NCBI RefSeq assembly: GCF_030553075.1
Contig: NZ_CP130701.1
Span: 3,038,001-3,102,000 of the forward strand
Length of the DNA stretch: 64,000 nucleotides
Direction: 5' to 3'
DNA from: Halomonas sp. I5-271120
GTDB taxonomy: Bacteria; Pseudomonadota; Gammaproteobacteria; Pseudomonadales; Halomonadaceae
Below the pieces are notes generated by a model, which saw only the letters and a list, made by a program, of their open reading frames with translations, was not told where the DNA came from and did no database searches. Position 1 is the first letter of the stretch. Each line of letters starts with the position of its first letter. Shown in pieces: positions 54,436-64,000 of this stretch. The position numbers and the translations under genes were made by a program.

Positions 54436-55446
54436 ATGACCGAAAGCACCGCTACCCCCGTGACCCCGTCCACCGCCGATGCTGCTGCCGCCAAGAAGAA
54501 GGCCAGGGTCGAGCGCGGCGTCAAGCTGCGCGGCGCCGAGAAGGTCGCCCGCATTCCGGTCAAGGTGATTCCCACCGACAACGTGCCGCGCAAGCCAGAC
54601 TGGCTGAAGGTTCGCATGCCGATCTCGCAGGAGGTGACGCGCATCAAGCAGACCCTGCGCAAGCATGGCCTGCACACCGTCTGTGAAGAGGCGTCCTGCC
54701 CCAATCTGGGCGAGTGCTTCAACGGCGGCACCGCGACCTTCATGATCCTCGGTGACATTTGCACCCGCCGCTGCCCGTTCTGTGACGTCGCCCATGGCCG
54801 TCCCAACGCGGTCAACGAGAAAGAGCCGCGGGAGCTCGCCGAGGCCATCGCCGAAATGCGCCTGAACTACGTGGTGGTCACCTCGGTGGATCGCGATGAC
54901 CTGCGCGACGGTGGGTCGCAGCACTTTGCCGACTGCATCCGCGAGATTCGCAACGACAGCCCGGAGATCGAGATCGAGGTGCTGGTGCCGGACTTCCGTG
55001 GCCGCATGGAAGTGGCGCTGGACACCCTCGAGCAGACGCCGCCGGATGTCTTCAACCACAACCTGGAGACCGTGCCGTCGCTGTACCGCAAGGTGCGTCC
55101 GGGGGCCGACTATCAGTGGTCGCTGGATCTGCTCAAGGGCTACAAGGCGCGTCGCCCAGATGTCATGACCAAGTCCGGCCTGATGCTCGGCGTCGGCGAG
55201 ACCGACGAGCAGGTCATCGAGGTGATGCGCGACCTGCGGGCTCATGGCGTCGATATGCTGACCCTTGGTCAGTACATGCAGCCGTCCAAGAACCACCTGC
55301 CGATCGATCGCTGGGTACACCCGGATACCTTCGACTGGTTCGCCGAGCAGGGCAAGGCGATGGGCTTCAAGCACGTCGCTTCCGGTCCGCTGGTGCGCTC
55401 CTCCTATCACGCCGATCGGCAGGCGCACGGCATCGAGGTCAAGTAA
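54436..55446 (+). CDS. lipA: Lipoyl synthase LipA
   Basis: Radical-SAM enzyme that inserts two sulfurs into octanoyl-proteins. The auxiliary cluster motif [13 protein letters not shown] near residues 82-94 and the radical-SAM motif CTRRCPFCD near 109-117 are intact, together with the C-terminal SSYHA serine region. The length is 336 residues. The N-terminal ~45 residues are Ala/Lys-rich (KKKARVERG) and likely disordered. It ends the dacA-side cluster and is followed by a strong terminator. Confidence 0.98.
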   Translation: MTESTATPVTPSTADAAAAKKKARVERGVKLRGAEKVARIPVKVIPTDNVPRKPDWLKVRMPISQEVTRIKQTLRKHGLHTVCEEASCPNLGECFNGGTATFMILGDICTRRCPFCDVAHGRPNAVNEKEPRELAEAIAEMRLNYVVVTSVDRDDLRDGGSQHFADCIREIRNDSPEIEIEVLVPDFRGRMEVALDTLEQTPPDVFNHNLETVPSLYRKVRPGADYQWSLDLLKGYKARRPDVMTKSGLMLGVGETDEQVIEVMRDLRAHGVDMLTLGQYMQPSKNHLPIDRWVHPDTFDWFAEQGKAMGFKHVASGPLVRSSYHADRQAHGIEVK

Positions 55447-55496
55447 GCCGCGACCGCGAGACCCTGGCTAGCCGCTAGTCACGATTAGCCAGATAC

Positions 55497-55530
55497 AAGA
55501 AGGCCGCGCCCCTCGGGGCGCGGCCTTCTT
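55497..55530. terminator. Bidirectional terminator between lipA and purN
   Basis: A 16-bp perfect inverted repeat (55497-55512 with 55515-55530), rich in GC in the middle and ending in A and T tracts, sits between two convergent genes. Confidence 0.95.
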
Positions 55531-55550
55531 GTGTGTGAGCGGCGCTCGCG

Positions 55551-56294
55551 TCAGGCGTCGCCGTCTTCTTCCAGGTCCTCGTCGAGCTCTTCGGCAGCAT
55601 CGGCGTGGGAGAGGCGCAGGCCTTGGGGCGGCAGGGGAGTGCCATCCAGGGTCGGGCCCTGGGCGCCCAGCGTGAGGCGACCCTCGAGGAACCAGCGCAC
55701 CGCGATCGGATAGATCAGGTGCTCGCGGCTCTGGACCTTCTGCTGAAGGCTGTCTTCGGTGTCTTCGGGGGTGACGTCGACCGCCGCTTGAACCACGACC
55801 GGGCCGCCGTCCAGCTCTTCGCTGACGAAGTGCACGCTGACGCCGTGCTCGGTGACGCCGTCGGCCAGCGCCCGGGCATGGGTGTGCAGGCCCTGATAGG
55901 CCGGCAGTAGCGAGGGGTGGATGTTGAGCATTCGGCCGTAGAAGCGCTGCACGAAGCGCGGCGTGAGGATGCGCATGAAGCCTGCCAGCACGACCAGGTC
56001 CGGCTCGTGGCGCTCAATCACCTTGATCAGGGCGCCATCGAAGGCCTCGCGGCTGTCGTATTCGCGGTGGGGCAGGGCGACTGCCTCGATGCCGGCATCC
56101 CGTGCGCGCTTGAGGCCGTAGGCATCGGCCTTGTTAGAGACCACAGCGACGATCTCGCCGCCCAGTTCGTCGTAGGACTGAGCGTCGATCAGCGCCTGAA
56201 GGTTGCTGCCGCTGCCTGAGATCAGCACCACCACCCGGGGCGTGCTGGCCTGCTCGGCCTCGAAACCGTTGAGGGTGTCGGTTGCCTCGCTCAT
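55551..56294 (-). CDS. purN: Phosphoribosylglycinamide formyltransferase PurN
   Basis: Formylates GAR with 10-formyltetrahydrofolate in purine synthesis. The 247-residue protein has [18 protein letters not shown] near residue 20, the catalytic [16 protein letters not shown] near 122 and [19 protein letters not shown] near 145 with the catalytic Asp. It is about 35 residues longer than E. coli PurN: 18 at the N-terminus and an acidic C-terminal tail ([15 protein letters not shown]). Its ATG overlaps the purM stop (ATGA). Confidence 0.97.
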   Translation of the reverse strand: MSEATDTLNGFEAEQASTPRVVVLISGSGSNLQALIDAQSYDELGGEIVAVVSNKADAYGLKRARDAGIEAVALPHREYDSREAFDGALIKVIERHEPDLVVLAGFMRILTPRFVQRFYGRMLNIHPSLLPAYQGLHTHARALADGVTEHGVSVHFVSEELDGGPVVVQAAVDVTPEDTEDSLQQKVQSREHLIYPIAVRWFLEGRLTLGAQGPTLDGTPLPPQGLRLSHADAAEELDEDLEEDGDA

Positions 56295-57382
56295 GCCTTG
56301 AGGTTCTCCAGAATGACCTGTTCTTCTTCGCCGCTGCGCGCGACGATCTCACCGAGCCGGTAGACGGTCTCGCCCTGGCCTTCCAGGTGAGCCTTGGCAC
56401 TCTCGGCGTCGGCGGCAGATACGGCGATCACCATGCCGATGCCGCAGTTCAGCACTCGGTGCATCTCGTGTTCATCGACGTTGCCCTGGGTCTGGAGCCA
56501 GTCGAAGACCGCCGGACGTGTCCAGGCATTGACGTCGATGCGAGCCCCGAGCGACTCGGGCAGCACCCGCGGGATGTTCTCGGACAGGCCGCCGCCGGTG
56601 ATGTGTGACAGCGCATGCACCGATACGCCGCTGTCCTTGATCAGGGACAGCAGGGACTTGACGTAGATGCGGGTCGGGGCGATCAGTGCCTCGCGAAGTG
56701 GCACGCCGTCGATATCAGTGTCGAGATCCGCGCCGCTGACCTCGAGGATCTTGCGGATCAGCGAGTAACCGTTGGAGTGCGGGCCGGAGGAGGCCAGCCC
56801 GAGCAGTACGTCGCCTTCGCCAACGCGGCTGCCGTCGAGGATCTCGTCCTTCTCGACCACACCGACGCAGAACCCGGCCAGGTCGTAGTCGCTGCCTGCG
56901 TACATGCCGGGCATCTCGGCGGTCTCGCCCCCCACCAGGGCACAGCCGGACTGGGCACAGCCCTCGCCGATGCCGGTCACCACGTCGGCGGCGATGTCCA
57001 CATCAAGCTTGCCCGTGGCATAGTAGTCGAGGAAGAACAGCGGCTCGGCGCCGGCGACCACCAGATCGTTGACGCACATAGCGACCAGATCGATACCGAT
57101 GGTGTCATGTTTGCCAAGGTCCATGGCGAGGCGCAGCTTGGTGCCGACGCCGTCGGTGCCGGAGACCAGCACCGGCTGGCGATAGCCGCTCGGCAGCTCG
57201 CAGAGTGCGCCGAAGCCGCCAAGGCCACCCATTACCTCGGGGCGAGTGGTACGCTTGGCGACGCCTTTGATGCGATCGACCAGAGCGTTACCGGCGTCGA
57301 TGTCCACGCCAGCGTCCTTGTAGCTCAGCGAGGCGGAATCGGCGGAAGGAGTAGAAGAGGAGTCCGACGGGCTGCGGGTCAT
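56291..57382 (-). CDS. purM: AIR synthetase PurM
   Basis: Forms aminoimidazole ribonucleotide from FGAM using ATP. The 363-residue protein contains [56 protein letters not shown], and [13 protein letters not shown], all typical of PurM. The first ~17 residues are Ser-rich and probably unstructured. ATG 57382 is chosen; the open frame reaches 57442 without homology. It is divergent from a PerM-like gene, the order seen around hda in many relatives. Confidence 0.97.
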   Translation of the reverse strand: MTRSPSDSSSTPSADSASLSYKDAGVDIDAGNALVDRIKGVAKRTTRPEVMGGLGGFGALCELPSGYRQPVLVSGTDGVGTKLRLAMDLGKHDTIGIDLVAMCVNDLVVAGAEPLFFLDYYATGKLDVDIAADVVTGIGEGCAQSGCALVGGETAEMPGMYAGSDYDLAGFCVGVVEKDEILDGSRVGEGDVLLGLASSGPHSNGYSLIRKILEVSGADLDTDIDGVPLREALIAPTRIYVKSLLSLIKDSGVSVHALSHITGGGLSENIPRVLPESLGARIDVNAWTRPAVFDWLQTQGNVDEHEMHRVLNCGIGMVIAVSAADAESAKAHLEGQGETVYRLGEIVARSGEEEQVILENLKA

Positions 57383-57493
57383 GGGCTTTCCTGTCGCAAT
57401 ACGATCATCAAGTGGGGCAAAAGTGGAACGGAATTGTAGCATCGTGAAGGCCGCGCCGCACCGTGGAGAGACACGCGAACAGGGAGAGATGCA

Positions 57494-58570
57494 ATGCGCA
57501 GACAGTGGTGGCTAGTACTCGGCCTGGCAGGCTTGATGTGGCTGTTCATCAGCCTACAGCCGATCCTGACGCCCTTTTTCGTCAGCATGATACTGGCCTA
57601 CCTGGGGGATCCGCTGGCCGACCGTCTGGAGGCGCGCGGCCTGTCGCGGCGGCTATCGGTATCGCTGGTGTTTCTGCTACTGAGCGTGATCCTGCTGCTG
57701 GCCCTGTTGCTGCTGGTGCCGGTGCTTGGCCGCCAGATCGGGCAGCTTATCGAATCCGTGCCCGCTATGCTGAACTGGCTGCAGGACACCCTGGTGCCCT
57801 GGATTCAGTCGCTGACCGGTCAGGATCTGTCCACGGACATTGATGCCTTGCGTCAAGCCCTGATGGCCAACTGGAAGGAGACCGGCACCTTCGCCGCCAC
57901 CCTGCTGGCGCAGGTCTCTCGCTCGGGGCTCGCTTTGGCGGCCTGGGTCGGCAATCTGGCGCTGATCCCGGTGGTGACCTTCTATCTGCTGCTTGACTGG
58001 GATCGGCTCACTGCCAAGCTGCATGGCTCGCTGCCTCGCCAATGGGAGCCTGCGGTGGTGCGCCTGGCGCGAGAATGCGACGAGGTACTGTCGGCCTTTC
58101 TGCGCGGCCAACTGATAGTGATGCTGTGCCTTGGTATCATTTACGCGCTGGGGCTAACCCTGCTTGGCCTGCGCTTTGCACTGCTGATTGGCCTGCTGTC
58201 GGGGCTCGTCAGCATCGTGCCGTATCTCGGCGTCATCGTGGGCATCTCGGTGGCCGGCGTGGTGGCCTTCTTCCAGTTCGATAGCTGGCTGCCGCTGCTT
58301 GGGGTGGGAGCGGTGTTCGCTGTTGGCCAGTTGGTCGAGAGCCTGGTGCTGCAGCCCAAACTGCTCGGCGACAAGATCGGCCTGCACCCAGTGGCGGTGA
58401 TCTTCGCCGTACTGGCCGGCGGGCAGCTGTTCGGCTTTACGGGGGTGCTGTTGGCCCTGCCGGTGGCGGCGGTGATCATGGTAGTGTTGCGCTATCTCCA
58501 TGAACACTATAAAAACAGTACCTTATATGATGCTCATGGTATCGAACGCCAGGACGAGGAGGCTTCATGA
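57494..58570 (+). CDS. perM: AI-2E/PerM-family membrane transporter
   Basis: A 358-residue inner-membrane protein of the AI-2 exporter (PerM/YfgO-like) superfamily. Two N-terminal helices, a central soluble segment (about 80-145) and five C-terminal hydrophobic segments are visible. Family motifs: [22 protein letters not shown], and [20 protein letters not shown] near the end. In E. coli YfgO lies elsewhere, but in pseudomonads and halomonads a PerM-type gene is linked to purM and hda. Substrate unknown. The stop overlaps hda (ATGA). Confidence 0.9.
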   Translation: MRRQWWLVLGLAGLMWLFISLQPILTPFFVSMILAYLGDPLADRLEARGLSRRLSVSLVFLLLSVILLLALLLLVPVLGRQIGQLIESVPAMLNWLQDTLVPWIQSLTGQDLSTDIDALRQALMANWKETGTFAATLLAQVSRSGLALAAWVGNLALIPVVTFYLLLDWDRLTAKLHGSLPRQWEPAVVRLARECDEVLSAFLRGQLIVMLCLGIIYALGLTLLGLRFALLIGLLSGLVSIVPYLGVIVGISVAGVVAFFQFDSWLPLLGVGAVFAVGQLVESLVLQPKLLGDKIGLHPVAVIFAVLAGGQLFGFTGVLLALPVAAVIMVVLRYLHEHYKNSTLYDAHGIERQDEEAS

Positions 58571-59268
58571 AGCCCGGTGCAGCGCAGCTCCCGCTCGGTG
58601 TGGGTATGCGCGACGATGCGACCTTTGCCAACTTCCAGCCTAGCGGCAACGAGACGCTGGTCGGCACCCTGCGTGCCCAGCTCGATGAAACGGGCGAGCC
58701 GTTCCTGTTTCTGTGGGGCGGCGAGGGGGTCGGCTGCAGTCATCTGCTGCAGGCGGCCTGTCACGAAGCCAGCGATCGCGACAAGCGTGCGCTCTACCTG
58801 CCGCTGGACGAGCTTGGCCACTTTCCGCCACATATGCTCGAGGACAGCGAACGTCTGGACCTGGTCGCCATCGATGATCTGCACCGGGTGCTGGGCCGCA
58901 AGCGCTGGGAGGAGGCGCTGTTTCACTGCTTCAATCGCCTGCGCGATGCCGGCAAGCGGCTGGTGATCGCCGCGCCCGCCGCGCCACGCCAACTCGATAT
59001 CAAGCTGCCGGATCTGGCCTCAAGGCTGACCTGGGGCATGACCTTCCACGTCAAACCGCTGGACGATGCCGGTCGCTTCGAGGCGCTCAAGCTTCGCGCT
59101 CGCGTGCGGGGGATGCAGCTGCCGGACGAGGTCGCCCGTTACATCCTGCATCGGGGGCCTAGGCGTCTGGGCGATCTTTTCGGAACCTTGGAGACCCTTG
59201 ATCAGGCATCGCTTTCGGCTCAGCGCAAGCTGACCATCCCCTTCGTCAAGCAGGCGCTTGACTGGTAA
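58567..59268 (+). CDS. hda: DnaA regulatory inactivator Hda
   Basis: AAA+ DnaA-like protein that, with the beta clamp, promotes ATP hydrolysis by DnaA to prevent re-initiation. The 233 residues include the clamp-binding N-terminal region (AQLPLGVGMRDDATFANF), FLWGGEGVGCSHLLQAA in place of a strict P-loop (Hda proteins vary here), Walker B LVAIDDLHRVLG, and sensor 2 region GPRRLGDLFGTLETLDQAS. Its coupling to the PerM-like gene is conserved in relatives. Confidence 0.95.
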   Translation: MKPGAAQLPLGVGMRDDATFANFQPSGNETLVGTLRAQLDETGEPFLFLWGGEGVGCSHLLQAACHEASDRDKRALYLPLDELGHFPPHMLEDSERLDLVAIDDLHRVLGRKRWEEALFHCFNRLRDAGKRLVIAAPAAPRQLDIKLPDLASRLTWGMTFHVKPLDDAGRFEALKLRARVRGMQLPDEVARYILHRGPRRLGDLFGTLETLDQASLSAQRKLTIPFVKQALDW

Positions 59269-59352
59269 ACCCGCCGGCCTGGTTTGCTGGCCTGGCGCTA
59301 CCTTCATTACCTCTATTGTCTCCATTACCTTCCAAGACGAGCCTTCCAGCCC

Positions 59353-59892
59353 ATGAGCACGCCCAGGATGCCCGCTACGCCCGCCTCATCAACGACGCTG
59401 TCATCCGCCGAGCCCTGTCCCTGTGGCGGCCTGGGTGCCTATGGCGAATGCTGCGGGCCGTTGCACCAGGGCGCCGCCGCGAAGACCGTCGCCACGCTGA
59501 TGCGCTCACGCTACAGTGCATTCGTGCTGCATCTTGAAGGTTACCTGCGCAGGACCTGGTATCCCGATACCTGCCCGACCGACATGGGGCTGTCGTCCCA
59601 TACGTGCTGGAAGCGCCTCGAGGTACTGAACCATTGGCAACAGGACGGGCATCAGGACGGGCAGCAGGAGCAGGAAGGACAGCATGAACAGCAAGGCTGG
59701 GTGCATTTTCGTGCCACTTTCCAGGAGCATGGCCGCTGGCAGCGACTGGAGGAGCTCTCACGTTTCACACGCCTGGACGGCAGATGGGTGTACGTGGACG
59801 GAGATCCTCAGTTGACGGCGCTCAAGCCTGGCCGCAATGATCCCTGCCCCTGCGGTAGCGGCCGCAAGCTGAAGAAATGCTGTGCCGTCTGA
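59353..59892 (+). CDS. ychJ: YchJ-like protein with two SEC-C motifs
   Basis: A 179-residue protein of the UPF0225/YchJ family. An N-terminal zinc-binding SEC-C-like motif (CPCGGLGAYGECCGPLH) is followed by TLMRSRYSAFVLHLEGYLRRTWYPDT and a C-terminal SEC-C (RNDPCPCGSGRKLKKCC). Between them (about 95-110) is a Gln/His/Glu-rich insertion with repeats of GQ-E-QEG kind. Role unknown; SEC-C zinc motifs elsewhere bind SecB or ribosomal partners. ATG 59353 is preferred over the upstream 59284 frame start, whose leader lacks homology. Confidence 0.9.
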   Translation: MSTPRMPATPASSTTLSSAEPCPCGGLGAYGECCGPLHQGAAAKTVATLMRSRYSAFVLHLEGYLRRTWYPDTCPTDMGLSSHTCWKRLEVLNHWQQDGHQDGQQEQEGQHEQQGWVHFRATFQEHGRWQRLEELSRFTRLDGRWVYVDGDPQLTALKPGRNDPCPCGSGRKLKKCCAV

Positions 59893-59905
59893 ACGGCTTC
59901 GCAGG

Positions 59906-60421
59906 CTATGAGTTGGGCGAGGACGATGTTGAGGCGGGAAGCCGTAGCGTCTCAAGTCGTAGCGTATCAAAGTGTTCGAGTAGCAGCCGGTGTTCGGCGC
60001 GTTTCTGATGGAAGCCGTCATGCAAGAATGCCTGCAGCGCCAGCGTGCAGTTGGATTCACACATGGCTTCGTAGAAGTGCTGGGCGCGCTTCGCTGCAGC
60101 AATCGTCTTGCTGAATTGACGTCGCGCCACGGTGATCGGTTCATCGTCGTGGGCAAGCGATGTCAGGCTGCGAGTGACCCCTTCGCACTGGGGCTTGGGC
60201 ATATCCATGGTGCTGGCGAAGGATTCTAGCCCCGTCAGGCGGGCTTCACACTCCGTGCCCAGCACGGCCAACAGTCGGCCGGTGGCGGTATCAAGCGTCA
60301 GGAAATGAAAGGCCGTACTACGGTAGCGCTGCTTCTCCGCTTGCTCATGTGCCCAGAGTTCCTGGATCTGCCGCTTTGGATGTAGACCGATGGCGAGCAG
60401 TGACCTGATGGTATCGATCAT
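59906..60421 (-). CDS. Hypothetical helical protein
   Basis: A 171-residue cytoplasmic protein that I do not recognise. It is strongly helical and probably forms a four-helix bundle, with several His and Cys placed at helix-like spacing (for example QHFYEAMCESNCTLALQAFLHDGFH and KRAEHRLLLEHFD). This could be ferritin-like or a PHA-related accessory, but no diagnostic motif is seen. ATG 60421 has a strong AAGGAGG site, supporting it over the longer frame start at 60514. It is convergent with the YchJ-like gene and lies downstream of the phasin gene on the same strand. Confidence 0.6.
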   Translation of the reverse strand: MIDTIRSLLAIGLHPKRQIQELWAHEQAEKQRYRSTAFHFLTLDTATGRLLAVLGTECEARLTGLESFASTMDMPKPQCEGVTRSLTSLAHDDEPITVARRQFSKTIAAAKRAQHFYEAMCESNCTLALQAFLHDGFHQKRAEHRLLLEHFDTLRLETLRLPASTSSSPNS

Positions 60422-60848
60422 GTTGGCCTCCTTGTTGCCTTGGCAGCGCATAGCTTGGGTATCCACCCTCACAGCATAAAGGCTTACGCCGGCCCTCATC
60501 TTGATAACCATCAATAAAGCTAACCCTCTGGGGGCGACACTTGCGGCTAACCCATTGGCACGCTTCTACATCCAGGTCTTTGGTTCTTCCCAGGTGTTTG
60601 TTTCTAATCAGGTATGTCTATGGTTCAGCGATGTGTGGCTGGGGGAGGCCAGTCAGTGCGGACATCGTATGAAATGCATCGAGTGATTCTCCAGAAACGA
60701 TAGACGGCAAAAGGCCGCCGATCAGGGATCGGCGGCCTTTTGGGGAGGGAGTTGGCCGGGTATCAGACTGAGGCCGGCCACTCTCTAATGCCACTAGTTA
60801 CTGGTAGCGGCGTGGGCCTTTCAGCCCGAACTTGCTTTCAAACAAAGC
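60422..60848. other. Intergenic region between hypothetical gene and phasin
   Basis: About 430 bases. It holds the strong hairpin at 60708-60742 near the phasin 3' side. The rest is A/T-richer with no convincing gene; a 61-codon plus-strand frame at 60501 lacks a ribosome-binding site and homology. Confidence 0.5.
60708..60742. terminator. Strong terminator hairpin downstream of phasin
   Basis: A perfect 16-bp inverted repeat (60708-60723 with 60727-60742) with outer A and T runs and a short loop. On the minus strand it would end the phasin transcript about 110 bases after its stop. Confidence 0.88.
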
Positions 60849-61217
60849 TTAGTTGGCGGACTGAGAAGCGGTTTTGACGCTGCTCTCTACCAGTTTCTGG
60901 CTCTGCTGAGCGAAGTCCTGATTCAGGGCTACGACCTTCTCTGTGTCGCCCTTGACGCGCTCACCAAGATCCTTGGCGACTTTCTGCTGACCTTCGATGT
61001 AGCTGCGCAGGCCTTCGGCATCCTTGATGTCCATGGCGGCGCGCGCCTGGCTCAGGCTGGTGTCGCTGTAGGCCTTGATGGCGTCGAACTGAGCGTTGGC
61101 GAGCTTCTCGCTGTAGTCCAGGGTCAGCGCTGCATAGGCGCGGGCCGGACCGAAGAAGAAGGTCTCGAGCTGTTCAGTGGTCTTGCCAAAGTTGATGTTG
61201 TTCATGAAGTCGTTCAT
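60849..61217 (-). CDS. Phasin (PHA granule-associated protein)
   Basis: A 122-residue helical protein of the phasin family, which coats polyhydroxyalkanoate granules. Typical features are the N-terminal FFFGPARAYAALTLDYSEKLANAQFDAIKAYSD helix, repeated amphipathic helices (EGLRSYIEGQQKVAKDL, VVALNQDFAQQSQKLVESSVK) and a small charged tail. No Cys or Trp is present. ATG 61217 follows GGAGGTGTGC; the longer frame upstream has no homology. PHA synthase genes are not in this window. Two TTGCAGTGCA motifs upstream may be an operator. Confidence 0.88.
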   Translation of the reverse strand: MNDFMNNINFGKTTEQLETFFFGPARAYAALTLDYSEKLANAQFDAIKAYSDTSLSQARAAMDIKDAEGLRSYIEGQQKVAKDLGERVKGDTEKVVALNQDFAQQSQKLVESSVKTASQSAN

Positions 61218-61263
61218 TGCACACCTCCGTAGAATATCTGGATACGAAGGGTTTTTGACCTTC

Positions 61264-61302
61264 GTTGCAGTGCACAATAGCAGCTGTTTTGTTGCAGTGC
61301 AA
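61264..61302. promoter_or_regulatory. Paired TTGCAGTGCA motifs upstream of phasin
   Basis: The 11-mer gttgcagtgca occurs at 61264-61274 and 61291-61301; the second, with the following A, forms the perfect palindrome TTGCA-G-TGCAA. They lie 47-85 bases before the phasin ATG. TGCA-rich sites are bound by PhaR-type regulators of phasin genes, so this is a candidate operator. Confidence 0.5.
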
Positions 61303-61401
61303 CATGGGTTGCGGCCAAGGCCGTAATCCCATCGGCATGACCGGGTCGCTATCCCCCGGCGAGCTTGGCATGATAGGAGCAAGGATGGGCAGGGATTGGC
61401 G

Positions 61402-62466
61402 ATGAGGAACAAGATGTCACAAAAGGACCCGTTACCCCCCTTGGTCTGGGATCCACGCAGGGTACAGATCAGTGGTTTCACGACCGGGGTCTATCAGATC
61501 GAATGGCTGTTGGTGAGCCTGGTCATCTTTCATCTGGTGGTAGTAGGCTCGCCACAGATGGGGGGTATGTCCATTGTGGTAGGTACCGCCGGCTATTTCC
61601 TGTTCAGTCTGCTGGCGAGTCGGCTCAAGTATTTCGATGAACGCCGTCGCTGGCTCTTGACCCTGCACACTCTGGTCATGGTCGGCTTCATCACCTGGTT
61701 CCTGCATGGCACCAGCGGTGTGCAGGGCCCCATGGGCAGTCTCTATCTGCTTGCTGTGGTGACCAGCGCCCTGACCCTGGGGACGACAGCAACCTTGCTA
61801 TTGGTGGGGCTGATTGCGGCCTGCTATCTGCTTCTTTTTCAGCTCGGTGGCGGGCATTTGCTCAGCGCTGAGGGCCTTCTTGTGGCGGGCTCCAACTTGG
61901 TGGTCTTCCTGATTACCGGCTATCTCACGGCGGTGCTGGTGGATGCGATTCATCTGTCGAACCGCATGCTGCTGAATATGGCGACCCGCGATTCACTGAC
62001 CGACATGCTCAACCGCCGCGCCTTCTTTGAGCTGGTTACCCCCTTTCATGCCGATGGTGTGCGTTACCGGCGCCCGTTCAGCGTGGTGATCATCGACATG
62101 GACGATCTGAAGGCCATCAATGATCGTGACGGTCATGCGATGGGGGATCGCGCGTTGCTGGCGGTGGCGAGCTGTCTGGAAGACTGCAAGCGCGATAGCG
62201 ACCTGGTGGCCAGGCTGGGGGGGGATGAATTCGGCATGTTCCTCCCCAATACTGATGAAGAGGGAGCCATGGCGATGCTCGAGCGCTTGCTCGAGCGAGC
62301 CGAGGACGAGTTGCCCCGCATCAGTGTCGGGGTGGCCTCCTATCCTCAGCATGGCGAGAAGCTCGCGACGCTGATGGAGCATGCCGACCATGCCATGTAC
62401 TCGAGCAAGGTCGCTGGCGGGCATCGCGTTTCCCTGAGCAGTGAGCCTCAGCAATTGGCCAGCTGA
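61402..62466 (+). CDS. Membrane-bound diguanylate cyclase
   Basis: A 354-residue inner-membrane protein making cyclic di-GMP. Five or six hydrophobic segments (about 27-180) form a sensor-like membrane domain. The GGDEF domain begins with TRDSLTDMLNRRAFFEL; the active site is RLGGDEF near residue 274 and is preceded by RDSD (RxxD) five residues earlier, so an inhibitory site is present. No EAL domain. ATG 61402 is chosen; TTG 61396 is two codons earlier. It is divergent from the phasin gene and upstream of fumC. Confidence 0.9.
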   Translation: MRNKMSQKDPLPPLVWDPRRVQISGFTTGVYQIEWLLVSLVIFHLVVVGSPQMGGMSIVVGTAGYFLFSLLASRLKYFDERRRWLLTLHTLVMVGFITWFLHGTSGVQGPMGSLYLLAVVTSALTLGTTATLLLVGLIAACYLLLFQLGGGHLLSAEGLLVAGSNLVVFLITGYLTAVLVDAIHLSNRMLLNMATRDSLTDMLNRRAFFELVTPFHADGVRYRRPFSVVIIDMDDLKAINDRDGHAMGDRALLAVASCLEDCKRDSDLVARLGGDEFGMFLPNTDEEGAMAMLERLLERAEDELPRISVGVASYPQHGEKLATLMEHADHAMYSSKVAGGHRVSLSSEPQQLAS

Positions 62467-62514
62467 TTTTTCTACGGCTTCAGATAGTGTTTTCTGAGCA
62501 ATAAGGACAGCCCG

Positions 62515-63897
<1,383 letters not shown>

Positions 63898-64000
63898 TTG
63901 TCGCCAAGCCAAAGCCGGCCTGGCCAGGTTTGTCGCTATCAGCAAGAGCATGGGCAAGTAGCGCCACCAGTCAGGGTCACCAACCGGGGCAACACCAAAA

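Overview
The window looks like a chromosomal stretch of a high-GC gammaproteobacterium, most likely Halomonas or another member of the Halomonadaceae. This is inferred from gene content and order, not from a search. Supporting blocks are accBC-prmA-dusB-fis-purH, bioBFHCD, the nadD-rsfS-rlmH-mrdA-mrdB-mltB-rlpA-dacA-ybeD-lipBA cell-envelope/lipoate cluster, PPi-dependent phosphofructokinase, purMN facing perM-hda, a phasin, and urease accessory genes.

Layout. 1-2500: the end of a urease operon (3' end of ureE, then ureF, ureG, and a HupE/UreJ nickel permease). 2678-8056: a tightly coupled three-gene photosensory unit, GAF-PAS-GAF-GGDEF-EAL protein, heme oxygenase, and bacteriophytochrome-GGDEF, which should link red/far-red light to cyclic di-GMP. 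8057-12900: an accessory, lower-GC stretch next to a tRNA-Leu. It holds a decayed SRAP-type gene that appears in no intact ORF, a stand-alone HsdR_N-like nuclease, an IS3-family element with a -1 frameshift signal, an orphan LexA box and a small outer-membrane protein. 13017-17570: the biotin operon (minus), with a candidate BirA operator facing comF. 17626-23654: comF, srkA, an exported hypothetical protein, folE, folX, a small membrane protein and gabD. 23855-31983 (minus): dsbD, accB, accC, prmA, dusB, fis, purH. 32248-40687: DUF2333 protein, ppa, a phosphatase-like/kinase-like protein, pfp, mpl, ubiX and a LysE-type exporter. 40759-43965 (minus): two membrane proteins with degenerate GGDEF-like ends and a DedA-PAP2 fusion. 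44046-55446: proA, nadD and the envelope/lipoate run. 55551-63897: purN, purM, perM, hda, YchJ-like protein, an unknown gene, phasin, a membrane diguanylate cyclase and fumC.

Cyclic-di-GMP signalling recurs: three proteins have an intact GGDEF or GGEEF motif, one of them also carries EAL, and two others are degenerate. Bidirectional hairpin terminators separate most convergent units. The most unusual items are the phytochrome operon with non-canonical chromophore-pocket residues, the phosphatase/kinase fusion that has lost key catalytic residues in both halves, and the DedA-PAP2 operon with two degenerate GGDEF partners. All assignments come from reading motifs; no database search was run.
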